Position numbers and translations under genes: made by a program. Positions 19,968 through 28,218 of a stretch of 64,000 nucleotides of DNA are shown one piece after another. Source of the stretch: Alphaproteobacteria bacterium (GTDB lineage Bacteria; Pseudomonadota; Alphaproteobacteria; Caulobacterales; Maricaulaceae); NCBI GenBank assembly GCA_018222865.1, contig JAAEZM010000003.1, positions 170,458 to 234,457 on the forward strand. The letters run 5' to 3'. How positions within the stretch are numbered: position 1 is the first letter of the stretch; every line of letters begins with the position of its first letter. The notes beneath the pieces are model-generated. The model did no database searches. It had not been told where the DNA came from and was given only the letters and a program-made list of their open reading frames with translations.

Positions 19968-21359
19968 TTACGATGCCGGGCCGGGGTCGGCAGCGCGCCG
20001 TTCCTCGGCCCGCATATGCGCGCGCGCCGTCCAAATGATGATGAAAATAGCGGGAATGCCCAGCGCCGCCGTGCCCGCGAAAAACGCCGCATAGCCGGGC
20101 ATAGCCCCAAGCGCCGGCTGTAGGGAATCTTCAACGATGACCCCGGAAAAGCCTTTAAGAAATTTGCCGAGCACCGAGTAGAAGGATGATAGCAGTGCGT
20201 ATTGCGTCGCGGCATAACCGAAACTTGTCAGGCTGGACATCCAAGCGATCAGGACCGTGCCGCCGAAACCTTCGGAGAAATTCTCAATAAAGAGCGCGGT
20301 AGCGAAGACTTCGGGGGCGGGGCCTGTAAAGGCCATAACGGCAAGGCCGATATTAGAGGCCGGAACCAGGAAGGCACCCAGGATCAGCGCTTTGGAGAAA
20401 CCCAGCCGGACGGCGGCGATGCCGCCGCCGGCAATGCCGATAAAGGTGGCTACCAGTCCGACGCTGGCTCGCATGCTGCCGATCATCTCACGGGACAGGC
20501 CCAGATCGCCGTAAAACGGATTGACCATCGGTCCCATGATGAAGTCGGGCAGGCGATAAAGGCTAACGGCGAAGAGCAAAAGTACGCCCAGCCTGCCGTG
20601 TGCTTTGAAGAAGGAAATAAAGGGGCCGATGATGGCATCAAATGCGCCGGACAGGGTCCAGACCGGTTTATCCTCGCGCGGCGCATTCGCGCCGATGGCG
20701 GCCTTCTCGGCCTGCGGCTCGGAGGTCAATAGGGCCGCGCCCACGCCGATCAGCATCAAAACGGCCATAAGGGCAAAGGAGCCCGACCAATCGATCGCCG
20801 CGGCGATATTGAAAATCAGCGCGTTGGTGATCAGGATCGCGATCCGGTAGCCGAGCTGATAGGCAGCCGACATCAAGCCGAGTTCCTCATCGCTTTCTGC
20901 AACTTCGATGCGCCAGGCGTCGATCGCGATGTCTTGGGTGGCCGAGGAAAAGGCGACGACGAGTGCAAAGGCGCCAAACAGGACGAGCCCGCCTTGCGGG
21001 CCGACAAAGACCATTGCCCCAAGCCCGAAGATAATCCCGGCTTGTGCCAGCAGGATCCAGCTGCGCCGCTTGCCCAGCCTGCCGATGATCGGGAGACGGA
21101 CACTGTCAAGGATCGGCGCCCATAGATATTTAAAGGAATAGGCCAGACCAACCCAGGAGAGAAAACCAATGGCAGCGAGCGAAGTGCCCTCGTCGCGCAG
21201 CCAGGCCCCAAGCGTGTTACCAGTTAGTAGGAAGGGCAGCCCAGCGGCAAAGCCGAGCGCAAGCATAGCAAGAATGCGCGGCCGGCGTAGCGAGGCAAGG
21301 ACATCGCGCCAGGAATAGGCGTGTGCCGGCGCGCTCGAATCGGATGCGGCCTCAGCCAT
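19968..21359 (-). CDS. ampG: AmpG-like muropeptide MFS permease
   Basis: A 463-residue MFS protein with about 12-14 helices. The opening RRPRILAMLALGFAAGLPFLLTGNTLGAWLRDEG (given in parts: LGFAAGLPFLLTGNTLG) and SATQDIAIDAWRIE are AmpG hallmarks. AmpG imports GlcNAc-anhydroMurNAc peptides for cell-wall recycling. No AmpD, NagZ or AmpR gene lies nearby, so the substrate is inferred from family resemblance only. It is preceded on the same strand by the histidine kinase gene and followed by the convergent maeB. Confidence 0.85.
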   Translation of the reverse strand: MAEAASDSSAPAHAYSWRDVLASLRRPRILAMLALGFAAGLPFLLTGNTLGAWLRDEGTSLAAIGFLSWVGLAYSFKYLWAPILDSVRLPIIGRLGKRRSWILLAQAGIIFGLGAMVFVGPQGGLVLFGAFALVVAFSSATQDIAIDAWRIEVAESDEELGLMSAAYQLGYRIAILITNALIFNIAAAIDWSGSFALMAVLMLIGVGAALLTSEPQAEKAAIGANAPREDKPVWTLSGAFDAIIGPFISFFKAHGRLGVLLLFAVSLYRLPDFIMGPMVNPFYGDLGLSREMIGSMRASVGLVATFIGIAGGGIAAVRLGFSKALILGAFLVPASNIGLAVMAFTGPAPEVFATALFIENFSEGFGGTVLIAWMSSLTSFGYAATQYALLSSFYSVLGKFLKGFSGVIVEDSLQPALGAMPGYAAFFAGTAALGIPAIFIIIWTARAHMRAEERRAADPGPAS

Positions 21360-21396
21360 GATGTATCCTCCTGCCCCCGGCGTTATCAGGCTTGTC

Positions 21397-23274
21397 TCAA
21401 CCCAAACTGGACCGGTTTTCAGGTCCGCACAAGCGTTCGAGCGTGTCGAAAAGACGTGAAGGATCTAAAGGTTTTGTCAGAAAGTCGTCCATGCCGGCTT
21501 CTAGGCAGTTTTGACGATCTTCTTCAGATGAGTTCGCGGTCAGGGCAATAATCGGCAAATCATAGCCGTTCAGCCGGGCCATGCGGGCGAATTCCGGTCC
21601 ATCCATTCCGGGCATGCGCTGATCAAGCAGAATGGCATCATAACGGCCCGCCTCCAGTGCTTTCAGCGCTGCGTGACCACTATCGACCACATGCGCATGG
21701 GCGCCGGATTTCTCAATTGTTCGCCGGGCGATGAGCGCATTGACGGGATCATCTTCCGCAATCAACACGGCAAGGTGGGAGAGGTCTGGCGGCGTATCCA
21801 TTTTGGCTTTGAGCCTGTCTTCCTCTTTGGGTCTGTCTTCCTCTTCCTGCCTACCGGTCAGTTGCGCGATCAAAGTGGTGCGCCGGATGGGTTTTACGAA
21901 CCAGCCGTCAATCCCGGTCGTCTTATCGGCGAGGGCTGCGTCTTTTTCGGCGGGCGTCACCAATTGCCAGCAGCGCGAGGCGCCGGAGCGCGCGCCCTGA
22001 TTGGCCCAAGCGCGTTCAATGAGAAGCTCGCGGTCGCGACTTTTTCCAAGATCCTGCGCCTGGTCGATGCGAACAACATCACCGCCGAGCGCTTCGAGCT
22101 GATCGGCCAGGCCGTTGCGCTGCGTGGTGTCGGCGCCCGCAATGGCAAATTTCCGGTGCAAGAGCGGCTGGTCTGTCACACACGCGATCACGGGCAGGTC
22201 AAAGATGATCCAGAATTTGGAGCCGGAGCCGAGTTCGCTTTCCACACCCATGGTGGAGCGCATCGCTTCGACCAGGCGCCGCACCATGGCCAGGCCGAGC
22301 CCGGCCCCCGATTCCCGACCTTCGCGTTCAGCGGCCCCGCGTTCAAATTGCTCAAACAGGGTCGCCTGATCCTCTTCAGAGATGCCGGGACCGGTATCGC
22401 TGACAGACAGGGCGAGCCTTGGGCGTCCTTCGGCATCGGGTGCGTTCTCGATATCAACCCTCACCCCGCCGCTATCGGTGAACTTCACGGCATTGCCGAC
22501 GAGATTATAGAGGATTTGCTTCAGCCTGGCGGCATCGCCCTCGACAAGGCCTGGAGCGCCTTGCGCATGGATGACGGCGAGGCTGAGGCCTTTTTCCTGG
22601 GCGCGTGGGGCAATCAACTCGACCGTCTCGCGCGCCAGCTCACCGATATCTGTGCGTTCCGGACGCAGAACCAGTCGCCCCGCTTCCAGTCGGGACAGAT
22701 CGAGAATGTCATCAATCATCGTCAGGGCGTGCTCGGCAGAGGCCGAAAGAGAGCGCACATAATCGGCCTGGTCTGGACGCAGGGGTGTCGCCTCCAGAAG
22801 GCGCGCCATGCCCATGGCGCCAGCCAGAGGCGTGCGCAGCTCATGGGTGACGGCGGCGAAGAATGCAGACTTGGCGTTCTGCGAAGCCTGGAGGTGATCG
22901 TGTTTTTCCCGCCGCGAGGTGATGTCACGCCCCACGGCAATGACGCCATTCCCGCCAGGTAGGCAGCGTTCATCCCACTCAATCCATAGCGGGCCTGAGC
23001 GTGTTCGCATCAAGATGTCATAGCGGCGCGACTGACTTTCGGAGACCGGAGGGGCGACGGAGAACCACCGGCCTACCCAATCGGCCAACTCGCCTCCAAA
23101 CGCGGTCAGGAAAGCGCGATTGACGTGAACCACACGGCCCGTTCGCCCGCGGATGAGCAGGAGCTCGCCCGCCGCATCGAGCGCTTGCAGCAAGAAGCGC
23201 GACAGGCTGTCTTCGCCCGTCGGTCCTTGCGAGCGCTTTGTTGAGCGCGGGTTATCGCGGGAATCATCACTCAT
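21397..23274 (-). CDS. Hybrid sensor histidine kinase with two receiver-like domains
   Basis: A 625-residue cytosolic protein: PAS-like domain (about 25-120), HisKA with phosphoacceptor His144 in VTHELRTPLAG, a HATPase domain with the N box (NAVKF, 261-265) and G boxes (DTGPGIS, GAGLGLAM), a degenerate receiver (about 372-475) and a C-terminal receiver with Asp551 in LLDQRMPGMDG and Lys601. The middle domain keeps the VKP motif but has no aspartate at the phosphorylation strand. No membrane segments are seen, so it senses an internal or membrane-proximal cue. A GTTAAC pair lies upstream. Confidence 0.88.
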   Translation of the reverse strand: MSDDSRDNPRSTKRSQGPTGEDSLSRFLLQALDAAGELLLIRGRTGRVVHVNRAFLTAFGGELADWVGRWFSVAPPVSESQSRRYDILMRTRSGPLWIEWDERCLPGGNGVIAVGRDITSRREKHDHLQASQNAKSAFFAAVTHELRTPLAGAMGMARLLEATPLRPDQADYVRSLSASAEHALTMIDDILDLSRLEAGRLVLRPERTDIGELARETVELIAPRAQEKGLSLAVIHAQGAPGLVEGDAARLKQILYNLVGNAVKFTDSGGVRVDIENAPDAEGRPRLALSVSDTGPGISEEDQATLFEQFERGAAEREGRESGAGLGLAMVRRLVEAMRSTMGVESELGSGSKFWIIFDLPVIACVTDQPLLHRKFAIAGADTTQRNGLADQLEALGGDVVRIDQAQDLGKSRDRELLIERAWANQGARSGASRCWQLVTPAEKDAALADKTTGIDGWFVKPIRRTTLIAQLTGRQEEEDRPKEEDRLKAKMDTPPDLSHLAVLIAEDDPVNALIARRTIEKSGAHAHVVDSGHAALKALEAGRYDAILLDQRMPGMDGPEFARMARLNGYDLPIIALTANSSEEDRQNCLEAGMDDFLTKPLDPSRLFDTLERLCGPENRSSLG

Positions 23275-23300
23275 CGCCCAGATGTTTTAGGCGCTGGAGA

Positions 23301-23318
23301 GTTAACAGGTGCGTTAAC
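23301..23318. promoter_or_regulatory. GTTAAC-N6-GTTAAC repeat upstream of the histidine kinase gene
   Basis: GTTAAC occurs twice with six bases between, 27 bases before the kinase start codon. Because GTTAAC is itself a palindrome, the element is both a direct and an inverted repeat. It resembles the CtrA site TTAA-N7-TTAA but with eight bases between the TTAA cores. An operator role is a suggestion only. Confidence 0.35.
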
Positions 23319-23440
23319 AAATACGCGCTGCCGCGATGTTTTCAGGGCCGGGGCAGGAGGCGGTTCAAGCGCCAAAACTTGAAGTCGGGCTTGGGGCGCG
23401 GTCGACGGCTGATTTCGGCCTCTAACGGGGTGAGATGAGT

Positions 23441-24955
23441 CTAGGCCAGGGCCGGTTTCTCGCTTGCCAGACCCCGGCGGCTCGCCAGCGCCTCGGCGAT
23501 ATGGATACGTTTGACGATCTCCTGGCCCTCCAGATCGGCGATTGTGCGGGCGACGCGCAGAACGCGGTGATAGCTCCTTGCGGTCAGGTGGTGTGTGTCT
23601 GCAGCCTTGAGCAAGAGCGACTGTCCGGCGGCGTCCGGCTCGGCCACATGATCCAGTCGATCGGGTTTCAGCTCCGCATTCAAACCGCCGCGCTCCGCCT
23701 GGGCTTGCCGGGCCTCGGCCACGCGAACTGCCGCCTCCTGCGTCCCCTCAAGCGGTGCTGGCAAGGCCAGATCTGCCGGTGTGACCGCCGGGACCGGGAT
23801 TTGTAGATCGATCCGGTCGACCAGCGGACCGGACAGGCGCGCCTGATAGTCGATCACGCAGCGTGGCGCGCGCCGACAGCTGTTTGCGCCCAGTCCGCCG
23901 CTGCCGCAGCGGCAGGGATTCATCGCTGCGACCAGCTGGAAACGCGCCGGATAGGTCACATGGGCATTGGCTCTCGCCACCGTGATGTCCCCGGTTTCAA
24001 GTGGCTGACGCAGGCTGTCGAGGACTTGCGGATGAAATTCGGGCAATTCATCGAGAAACAGCACGCCGCGATGGGCAAGGGAAGCCTCGCCCGGTTTGGC
24101 GCGAGGCCCGCCGCCGACCATGGCGGCCATGGATGCGGAGTGATGTGGCGCTCGGAAGGGACGCCGCCGGGTGAGCGCACCCCGTTCGATCAAGCCGGCA
24201 ACGGAATGGATCATCGACACATCCAGAAGTTCATCGGCAGCCAAGGGGGGTAATAGCCCCGGCAATCGTTCCGCGAGCATGGATTTGCCAGACCCGGGCG
24301 GACCAATCATCAGGAGATTATGTCCACCCGCGGCGGCGATTTCGAGGGCGCGCTTGGCCCCTTCCTGTCCCTTGACCTGATTGAGGTCACGCGTTTGAGG
24401 GGCGGCTTGCATCTCGCCTGGCACGGGCCGGGTGAGCATTTGTGTTCCCTTAAAATGATTGATCAGCTGGATCAGGGAGGCGGGCGCCAGGATCGCCAGA
24501 TCGCCGCCGGCCCAGGCCGCCTCCGGTCCACAGCCGGCCGGACAGATGAAGCCGAGCTTGGCGGCGCTGGCTGCTACGGCGGCGGGAAGAACACCCGGTG
24601 TGCTCGCGAGGCTCGCATCCACGCCCAGCTCGCCGAAGGCAAGATAATCCCGGGCGATATCCTTGGGCAGAATCCCCATTTCCGCCAGTATCGCCAGGGC
24701 AATCGGTAGATCGAAATGCGAGCCTTCCTTGGGTCTGTCTGCCGGAGCCAGATTTACGATCAGTCGATTGCCCGGCATGGACAGGCCGAGCGCTGAAAAG
24801 GCTGCCCGAACCCGTTCCCGGCTCTCTGCAACGGCCTTGTCGGCCAAACCGACGACGGCAAAGACAGGCTGGCCCCCGCCGGCGATCTGAACCTGTACAT
24901 CCACCAGGCGCGCCTCCGCGCCTTCCAGGGCAATGCTCGTGGTCCGCGCGGCCAT
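23441..24955 (-). CDS. comM: YifB/ComM-family Mg-chelatase-like AAA+ ATPase
   Basis: A 504-residue protein with an N-terminal Lon-protease-like fold (first 170 residues), then an AAA+ domain with Walker A GPPGSGKS and Walker B LFLDELPEF, and a C-terminal Mg-chelatase-like domain with CRCGSGGLGANSCRRAP, a likely zinc site. ComM is a hexameric branch-migration helicase used in homologous recombination and natural transformation. It is monocistronic here. The promoter region carries TTAACCAT and an imperfect LexA-type site. Confidence 0.93.
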   Translation of the reverse strand: MAARTTSIALEGAEARLVDVQVQIAGGGQPVFAVVGLADKAVAESRERVRAAFSALGLSMPGNRLIVNLAPADRPKEGSHFDLPIALAILAEMGILPKDIARDYLAFGELGVDASLASTPGVLPAAVAASAAKLGFICPAGCGPEAAWAGGDLAILAPASLIQLINHFKGTQMLTRPVPGEMQAAPQTRDLNQVKGQEGAKRALEIAAAGGHNLLMIGPPGSGKSMLAERLPGLLPPLAADELLDVSMIHSVAGLIERGALTRRRPFRAPHHSASMAAMVGGGPRAKPGEASLAHRGVLFLDELPEFHPQVLDSLRQPLETGDITVARANAHVTYPARFQLVAAMNPCRCGSGGLGANSCRRAPRCVIDYQARLSGPLVDRIDLQIPVPAVTPADLALPAPLEGTQEAAVRVAEARQAQAERGGLNAELKPDRLDHVAEPDAAGQSLLLKAADTHHLTARSYHRVLRVARTIADLEGQEIVKRIHIAEALASRRGLASEKPALA

Positions 24956-24990
24956 GGCGTCATTCCCGAATAATTGGATCCATTCTGGCG

Positions 24991-25005
24991 TTAACCATTT
25001 GAATC
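24991..25005. promoter_or_regulatory. TTAACCAT (CtrA half-site-like) and GAATC upstream of comM
   Basis: TTAACCAT, the known CtrA half-site octamer of Caulobacter relatives, stands 36 bases before the comM start, and two bases further is GAATC, a CcrM (GANTC) methylation site. Both occur by chance at low frequency. Cell-cycle control is an inference. Confidence 0.35.
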
Positions 25006-25108
25006 ACTGCAAATGACCCGCCGAGCCCTGCACTTGAAGGTGGATTCAGCTAAGTCCTTGCCATTAATGGGTTTTCCACAAGAAGTGGACAAAACCAAAT
25101 CAAAACAG

Positions 25109-25142
25109 GAACAAAGTAAGTACAAATGACACTGCACGTCAA
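25109..25142 (-). promoter_or_regulatory. Candidate comM promoter with imperfect LexA-type box
   Basis: On the minus strand TTGACG (25142-25137) is a good -35 match, and 17 bases later TTACTT could be a poor -10. Overlapping this is GTAC-N7-GTTC (25123-25109), one mismatch from the alphaproteobacterial LexA consensus GTTC-N7-GTTC. Induction by DNA damage would fit the recombination role of ComM. The evidence is motif-level only. Confidence 0.35.
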
Positions 25143-25157
25143 GGGTGTGTGGATAAA

Positions 25158-26102
25158 TCAGTTCAACTGAGTTGAAACTGCATCCCAGAAGCGCGCGCAA
25201 GTATCGATCCCGGAGAACCGTTTCAATTCCTGAACACCGGTTGGCGAGGTGACATTGATCTCGGTCATCAGGCCGCCAATGACATCAATGCCTACCAACA
25301 TCAGGCCTCTTTCCTTGAGCATCGGGCCGATCGCGGCGCAGATACGCAGATCATCTGCGTCCAGTCCCGACTCTTCGGCCCGGCCGCCGACATGCATGTT
25401 GGAGCGTGTTTCACCCTTGAGCGGGACCCGATTAATGGCGCCGACCGGTTCACCATCGACCAGAAGGACGCGTTTATCGCCCTTTTCGACCGCCGGCAGA
25501 AAGGCCTGGGCGATAACGGGTTCGCGGGATTGGCCAAAGAACATCTCGAGCAAGGAATTGAGATTCCCGTCATCGGGTCTCAGGCGAAACACGCCCGCGC
25601 CACCATTGCCATATAGCGGCTTGATGATGATGTCCTGATGCTTGGCGCGAAAATCCTTGATCGCCTGCACGTCACGAGAGATCAGGGTCGGCGGTATAAG
25701 TTCTGGAAACTCAAGGGGAATGATCTTTTCCGGACTGGAGCGGACCCAGAACGGGTCATTGAGGACCAGGGTTTTACCCTTCAGGCCTTCAAGAATATGA
25801 GCGGCTGTAATGTAGGCCATGTCGAAAGGCGGGTCCTGGCGCATCAGGATGACATCAACATCCTCGGCCAGATCCAGCATGACTTCATCGCCCAGATCCG
25901 CGTGCTCGCCCTGAACATGTTTGACCGTGACCGAACGGGCGCGGGCGAGGATGCGGCCCTCATTCCAGCTCAGCTCATTGGGGCTGTAGACCCACATTTG
26001 CGCGCCGCGGGCCTGGGCCTCTTCCATAAGGGCGAATGTGGTGTCAGCGTCGACATCCACGGTTTCAATTGGGTCCATCTGGACTGCAAGGCGCAAGCTC
26101 AT
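25158..26102 (-). CDS. gshB: Glutathione synthetase
   Basis: A 314-residue ATP-grasp ligase that joins gamma-glutamylcysteine and glycine. Typical segments are LMRQDPPFDMAYITAAHILE, IIKPLYGNGGAGVFRL (ATP-binding loop) and GIDVIGGLMTEINVTSPTG (metal and product site). The ATG shares one base with the stop of the BON-domain gene (TAATG), indicating coupling. The last codons lie in a TTCAACT/AGTTGAA inverted repeat that may be a weak end hairpin. Glutathione is also the cofactor of the glyoxalase I encoded later in the window. Confidence 0.95.
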   Translation of the reverse strand: MSLRLAVQMDPIETVDVDADTTFALMEEAQARGAQMWVYSPNELSWNEGRILARARSVTVKHVQGEHADLGDEVMLDLAEDVDVILMRQDPPFDMAYITAAHILEGLKGKTLVLNDPFWVRSSPEKIIPLEFPELIPPTLISRDVQAIKDFRAKHQDIIIKPLYGNGGAGVFRLRPDDGNLNSLLEMFFGQSREPVIAQAFLPAVEKGDKRVLLVDGEPVGAINRVPLKGETRSNMHVGGRAEESGLDADDLRICAAIGPMLKERGLMLVGIDVIGGLMTEINVTSPTGVQELKRFSGIDTCARFWDAVSTQLN

Positions 26103-26788
26103 TATTCGCTCTCCGGGCCGCCGAGAAGTTGCGGTGCGGAGTTAGGGGCTAGCGCTTCTGGATCAAGGGTTGGGGTGGGAATTCCTGCACACGCTTCCGC
26201 GCGCCGCTCCCCCCGAGCCGGCAGATCCGAAGGAACCCCCGCGACCTGAACGAAGCTGACCACATCGCTCACACCATCAATCAAAGCCGCATGACTGGTC
26301 GCGCGTTCAAGCTCACCACGCGTACGGGCGAGGCCGAGCAGGTAGACCCTGCCATTATAGGTCTCGACATTGAAATTGACCGACCGGATAGAGCGATCGG
26401 AAAGCAGGCGGGCGCGGACCCTTTGGGAGATAAGTGCATCGCGCGTCCGGTCACGCAGACCCGGATTTTCTCCCACATTGATCTCATTGGCGACGGCCCG
26501 GACGGCGACGGAGGACCAGGTCAGGCATTCCGCCATCATCGAGTCGTCTTCCCTCGGAACTGTGCCGGTTAAAAGCGCAATACCTTCAGTGACTTCGACG
26601 TCCACCCCATCAAGAGCAAAGCCCTCGGTACGCAACATGGAGGATTTGATGGAGATGGAGGCATTGGCATCATCCACTTCGCGACCGATCGAGCGTTCCG
26701 GCTGCAGGGTGGAACAGGCGGCCAGCAGGCTTGTTGCCAGTATCAGGGGCAGGGCGAGTGGCGAAGTGGGGGCGAAGCGATGGGACAT
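26102..26788 (-). CDS. BON-domain outer-membrane-type lipoprotein (DolP/YraP-like)
   Basis: A 228-residue lipoprotein with signal ILATSLLAACS (lipobox LAAC) and two BON domains: one around SISIKSSMLRTEGFALDGVDVEVTEGIALLTG, the second around DRSIRSVNFNVETYNGRVYLLG. The order yraN-rsmI-lpoA nearby matches the E. coli yraL-M-N-P cluster, so it is likely the DolP equivalent, which supports outer-membrane integrity. GGAG stands six bases before the ATG used here; the open frame further upstream (to 27076) overlaps yraN and is not coding. It is coupled to gshB. Confidence 0.85.
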   Translation of the reverse strand: MSHRFAPTSPLALPLILATSLLAACSTLQPERSIGREVDDANASISIKSSMLRTEGFALDGVDVEVTEGIALLTGTVPREDDSMMAECLTWSSVAVRAVANEINVGENPGLRDRTRDALISQRVRARLLSDRSIRSVNFNVETYNGRVYLLGLARTRGELERATSHAALIDGVSDVVSFVQVAGVPSDLPARGERRAEACAGIPTPTLDPEALAPNSAPQLLGGPESE

Positions 26789-26945
26789 GCGCATCTCCGA
26801 AACGAGGGCGGTCGGGAAGTCTCGAATCACATGTGTACACCAGCCCGGCGATGGCTTCACGTTAGGAAGGGGAAAGAGTTCGTCATAGCGTCTAAGCCTG
26901 GAGTATTCAAAGCGCATGCATGCCTTCCACCATGCCCAAGCCGCA

Positions 26946-27335
26946 TCACAGCCAATCGCGCGCTTCCCGGCTCTCGGGTATCCAGGCTCCACGCTGATGG
27001 ACGGGCCAGTGCCAGGGCGCAAAGAGGATTTGATCATAGCGAATGGCCAGCGGTCGCAGCGATGGGCGTCTGGCACGATACAGGGCAGCGGAGCGCTCTA
27101 TGCGGCGACGCTGATAGGGCGTGATGGATTGACGCGCTGCCTCGATCGCCTGTCGGGCTTTGACTTCCACGATGACCAGGGCATCGCCCTTTTGTGCGAT
27201 GAGATCGAGCTCTCCAGCCGGTGTTCGTGCTCGGCGTTCCAGAAGGCGATAACCTTTCAGGATCAGTATGAGGGCGGCGAGGTGTTCGGCCCATCGGCCG
27301 CGACGTTCGGCTTTGCGACGTTTATCGCTCACCAT
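26946..27335 (-). CDS. yraN: YraN/UPF0102 family protein
   Basis: A 129-residue protein with the UPF0102 core RWAEHLAALILILKGYRLLERR, then AGELDLIAQKG and VIVEVKARQ. This is the D-(E/Q)xK arrangement of a restriction-endonuclease-like fold (GELDLI and EVK). The molecular role is not established; nuclease activity is predicted from the fold. Its 5' end overlaps the rsmI coding sequence by 14 bases, and the pair rsmI-yraN is conserved. Confidence 0.9.
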   Translation of the reverse strand: MVSDKRRKAERRGRWAEHLAALILILKGYRLLERRARTPAGELDLIAQKGDALVIVEVKARQAIEAARQSITPYQRRRIERSAALYRARRPSLRPLAIRYDQILFAPWHWPVHQRGAWIPESREARDWL

Positions 27336-28218
27336 CTTTCAAAGCCACAGCACGGGCATAGACATCCCGCTTGGCCCAGCCGGAGGCTTCCGCCACCGCA
27401 GCTGCCGCGTCCTTGACGCGCATATCCTGAAGCGCCGAGCGGATCGCCTCGTCAACCTGCATCTCGTCCCAGCTGGTCTGTGTTGCCGGGCCAATAATGA
27501 TGACGATTTCTCCGCGCGGCGGCCCTGCCTCGGCATAATGCTCTGCAAGTGAAGCCAGCGAGCCGCGCCGCGCTTCTTCATGCATCTTGGTCAGTTCGCG
27601 GCAGACCGCAGCATCGCGCTCGCCGAGGACTTTTGCCAGGCTTGCCAGGCAATCGGCCAGTCGCGATGCGCCTTCAAAGAGGATCAGGCTGCCAGGCAGG
27701 GATTTATACGCCTCCAGCCAGGTCTCGCGCGCCTGCGTCTTGGGGGGCGGAAAACCGGCAAAGGTAAAGCTGTCAGTGGGCAGCCCGCTGATACATAGCG
27801 CCGCCAGCGCCGCTGAGGCGCCCGGAAGCGCATAGACATTGATCCCGGCTGCGACGGCCTCACGCACGAGCTTATAGCCCGGATCGGATACGGCGGGGGT
27901 GCCGGCATCGGAAACCAGGGCGATTGCGGCTCCCTCTGCCAGGGCCGCGAGAATGCCTGGCCGCACTTTCTCCCCGTTATGGTCATGATAGGGCTGAAGT
28001 TTCGCGCTGATATCATAGGCGTCGAGCAAGCGTTTGCTGACACGGGTATCCTCGGCGAGAATCCGATCCGCCGATTTGAGCGTATCAAGGGCTCTAAGCG
28101 TGATGTCGCGCAAATTGCCGATCGGGGTTGCGACCAGATAAAGACCCGGTTCCAGTGCTTGTGCCGGACGGCTAGTCCGGCTAGCTTCGGGCGGAATTTC
28201 TCGGGATGATCGCGTCAT
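27322..28218 (-). CDS. rsmI: 16S rRNA (cytidine1402-2'-O)-methyltransferase
   Basis: A 298-residue SAM-dependent tetrapyrrole-methylase-fold enzyme. Signatures are GLYLVATPIGNLRDITLRAL near the start, ALVSDAGTPAVSDPG and PPRGEIVIIIG. It methylates the 2'-O of C1402 in the ribosomal decoding centre. The open frame continues upstream to 28635, but that portion is antisense to the divergent lipoprotein gene and not RsmI-like. The only credible start is the ATG at 28218, which shares two bases with the divergent start. No clear ribosome-binding site precedes it. Confidence 0.94.
   Translation of the reverse strand: MTRSSREIPPEASRTSRPAQALEPGLYLVATPIGNLRDITLRALDTLKSADRILAEDTRVSKRLLDAYDISAKLQPYHDHNGEKVRPGILAALAEGAAIALVSDAGTPAVSDPGYKLVREAVAAGINVYALPGASAALAALCISGLPTDSFTFAGFPPPKTQARETWLEAYKSLPGSLILFEGASRLADCLASLAKVLGERDAAVCRELTKMHEEARRGSLASLAEHYAEAGPPRGEIVIIIGPATQTSWDEMQVDEAIRSALQDMRVKDAAAAVAEASGWAKRDVYARAVALKDGER

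Noticed and set aside
21673-22962. Long plus-strand open frame (429 codons) inside the histidine kinase
   Set aside because: Antisense shadow; the opposite strand encodes clear kinase motifs.
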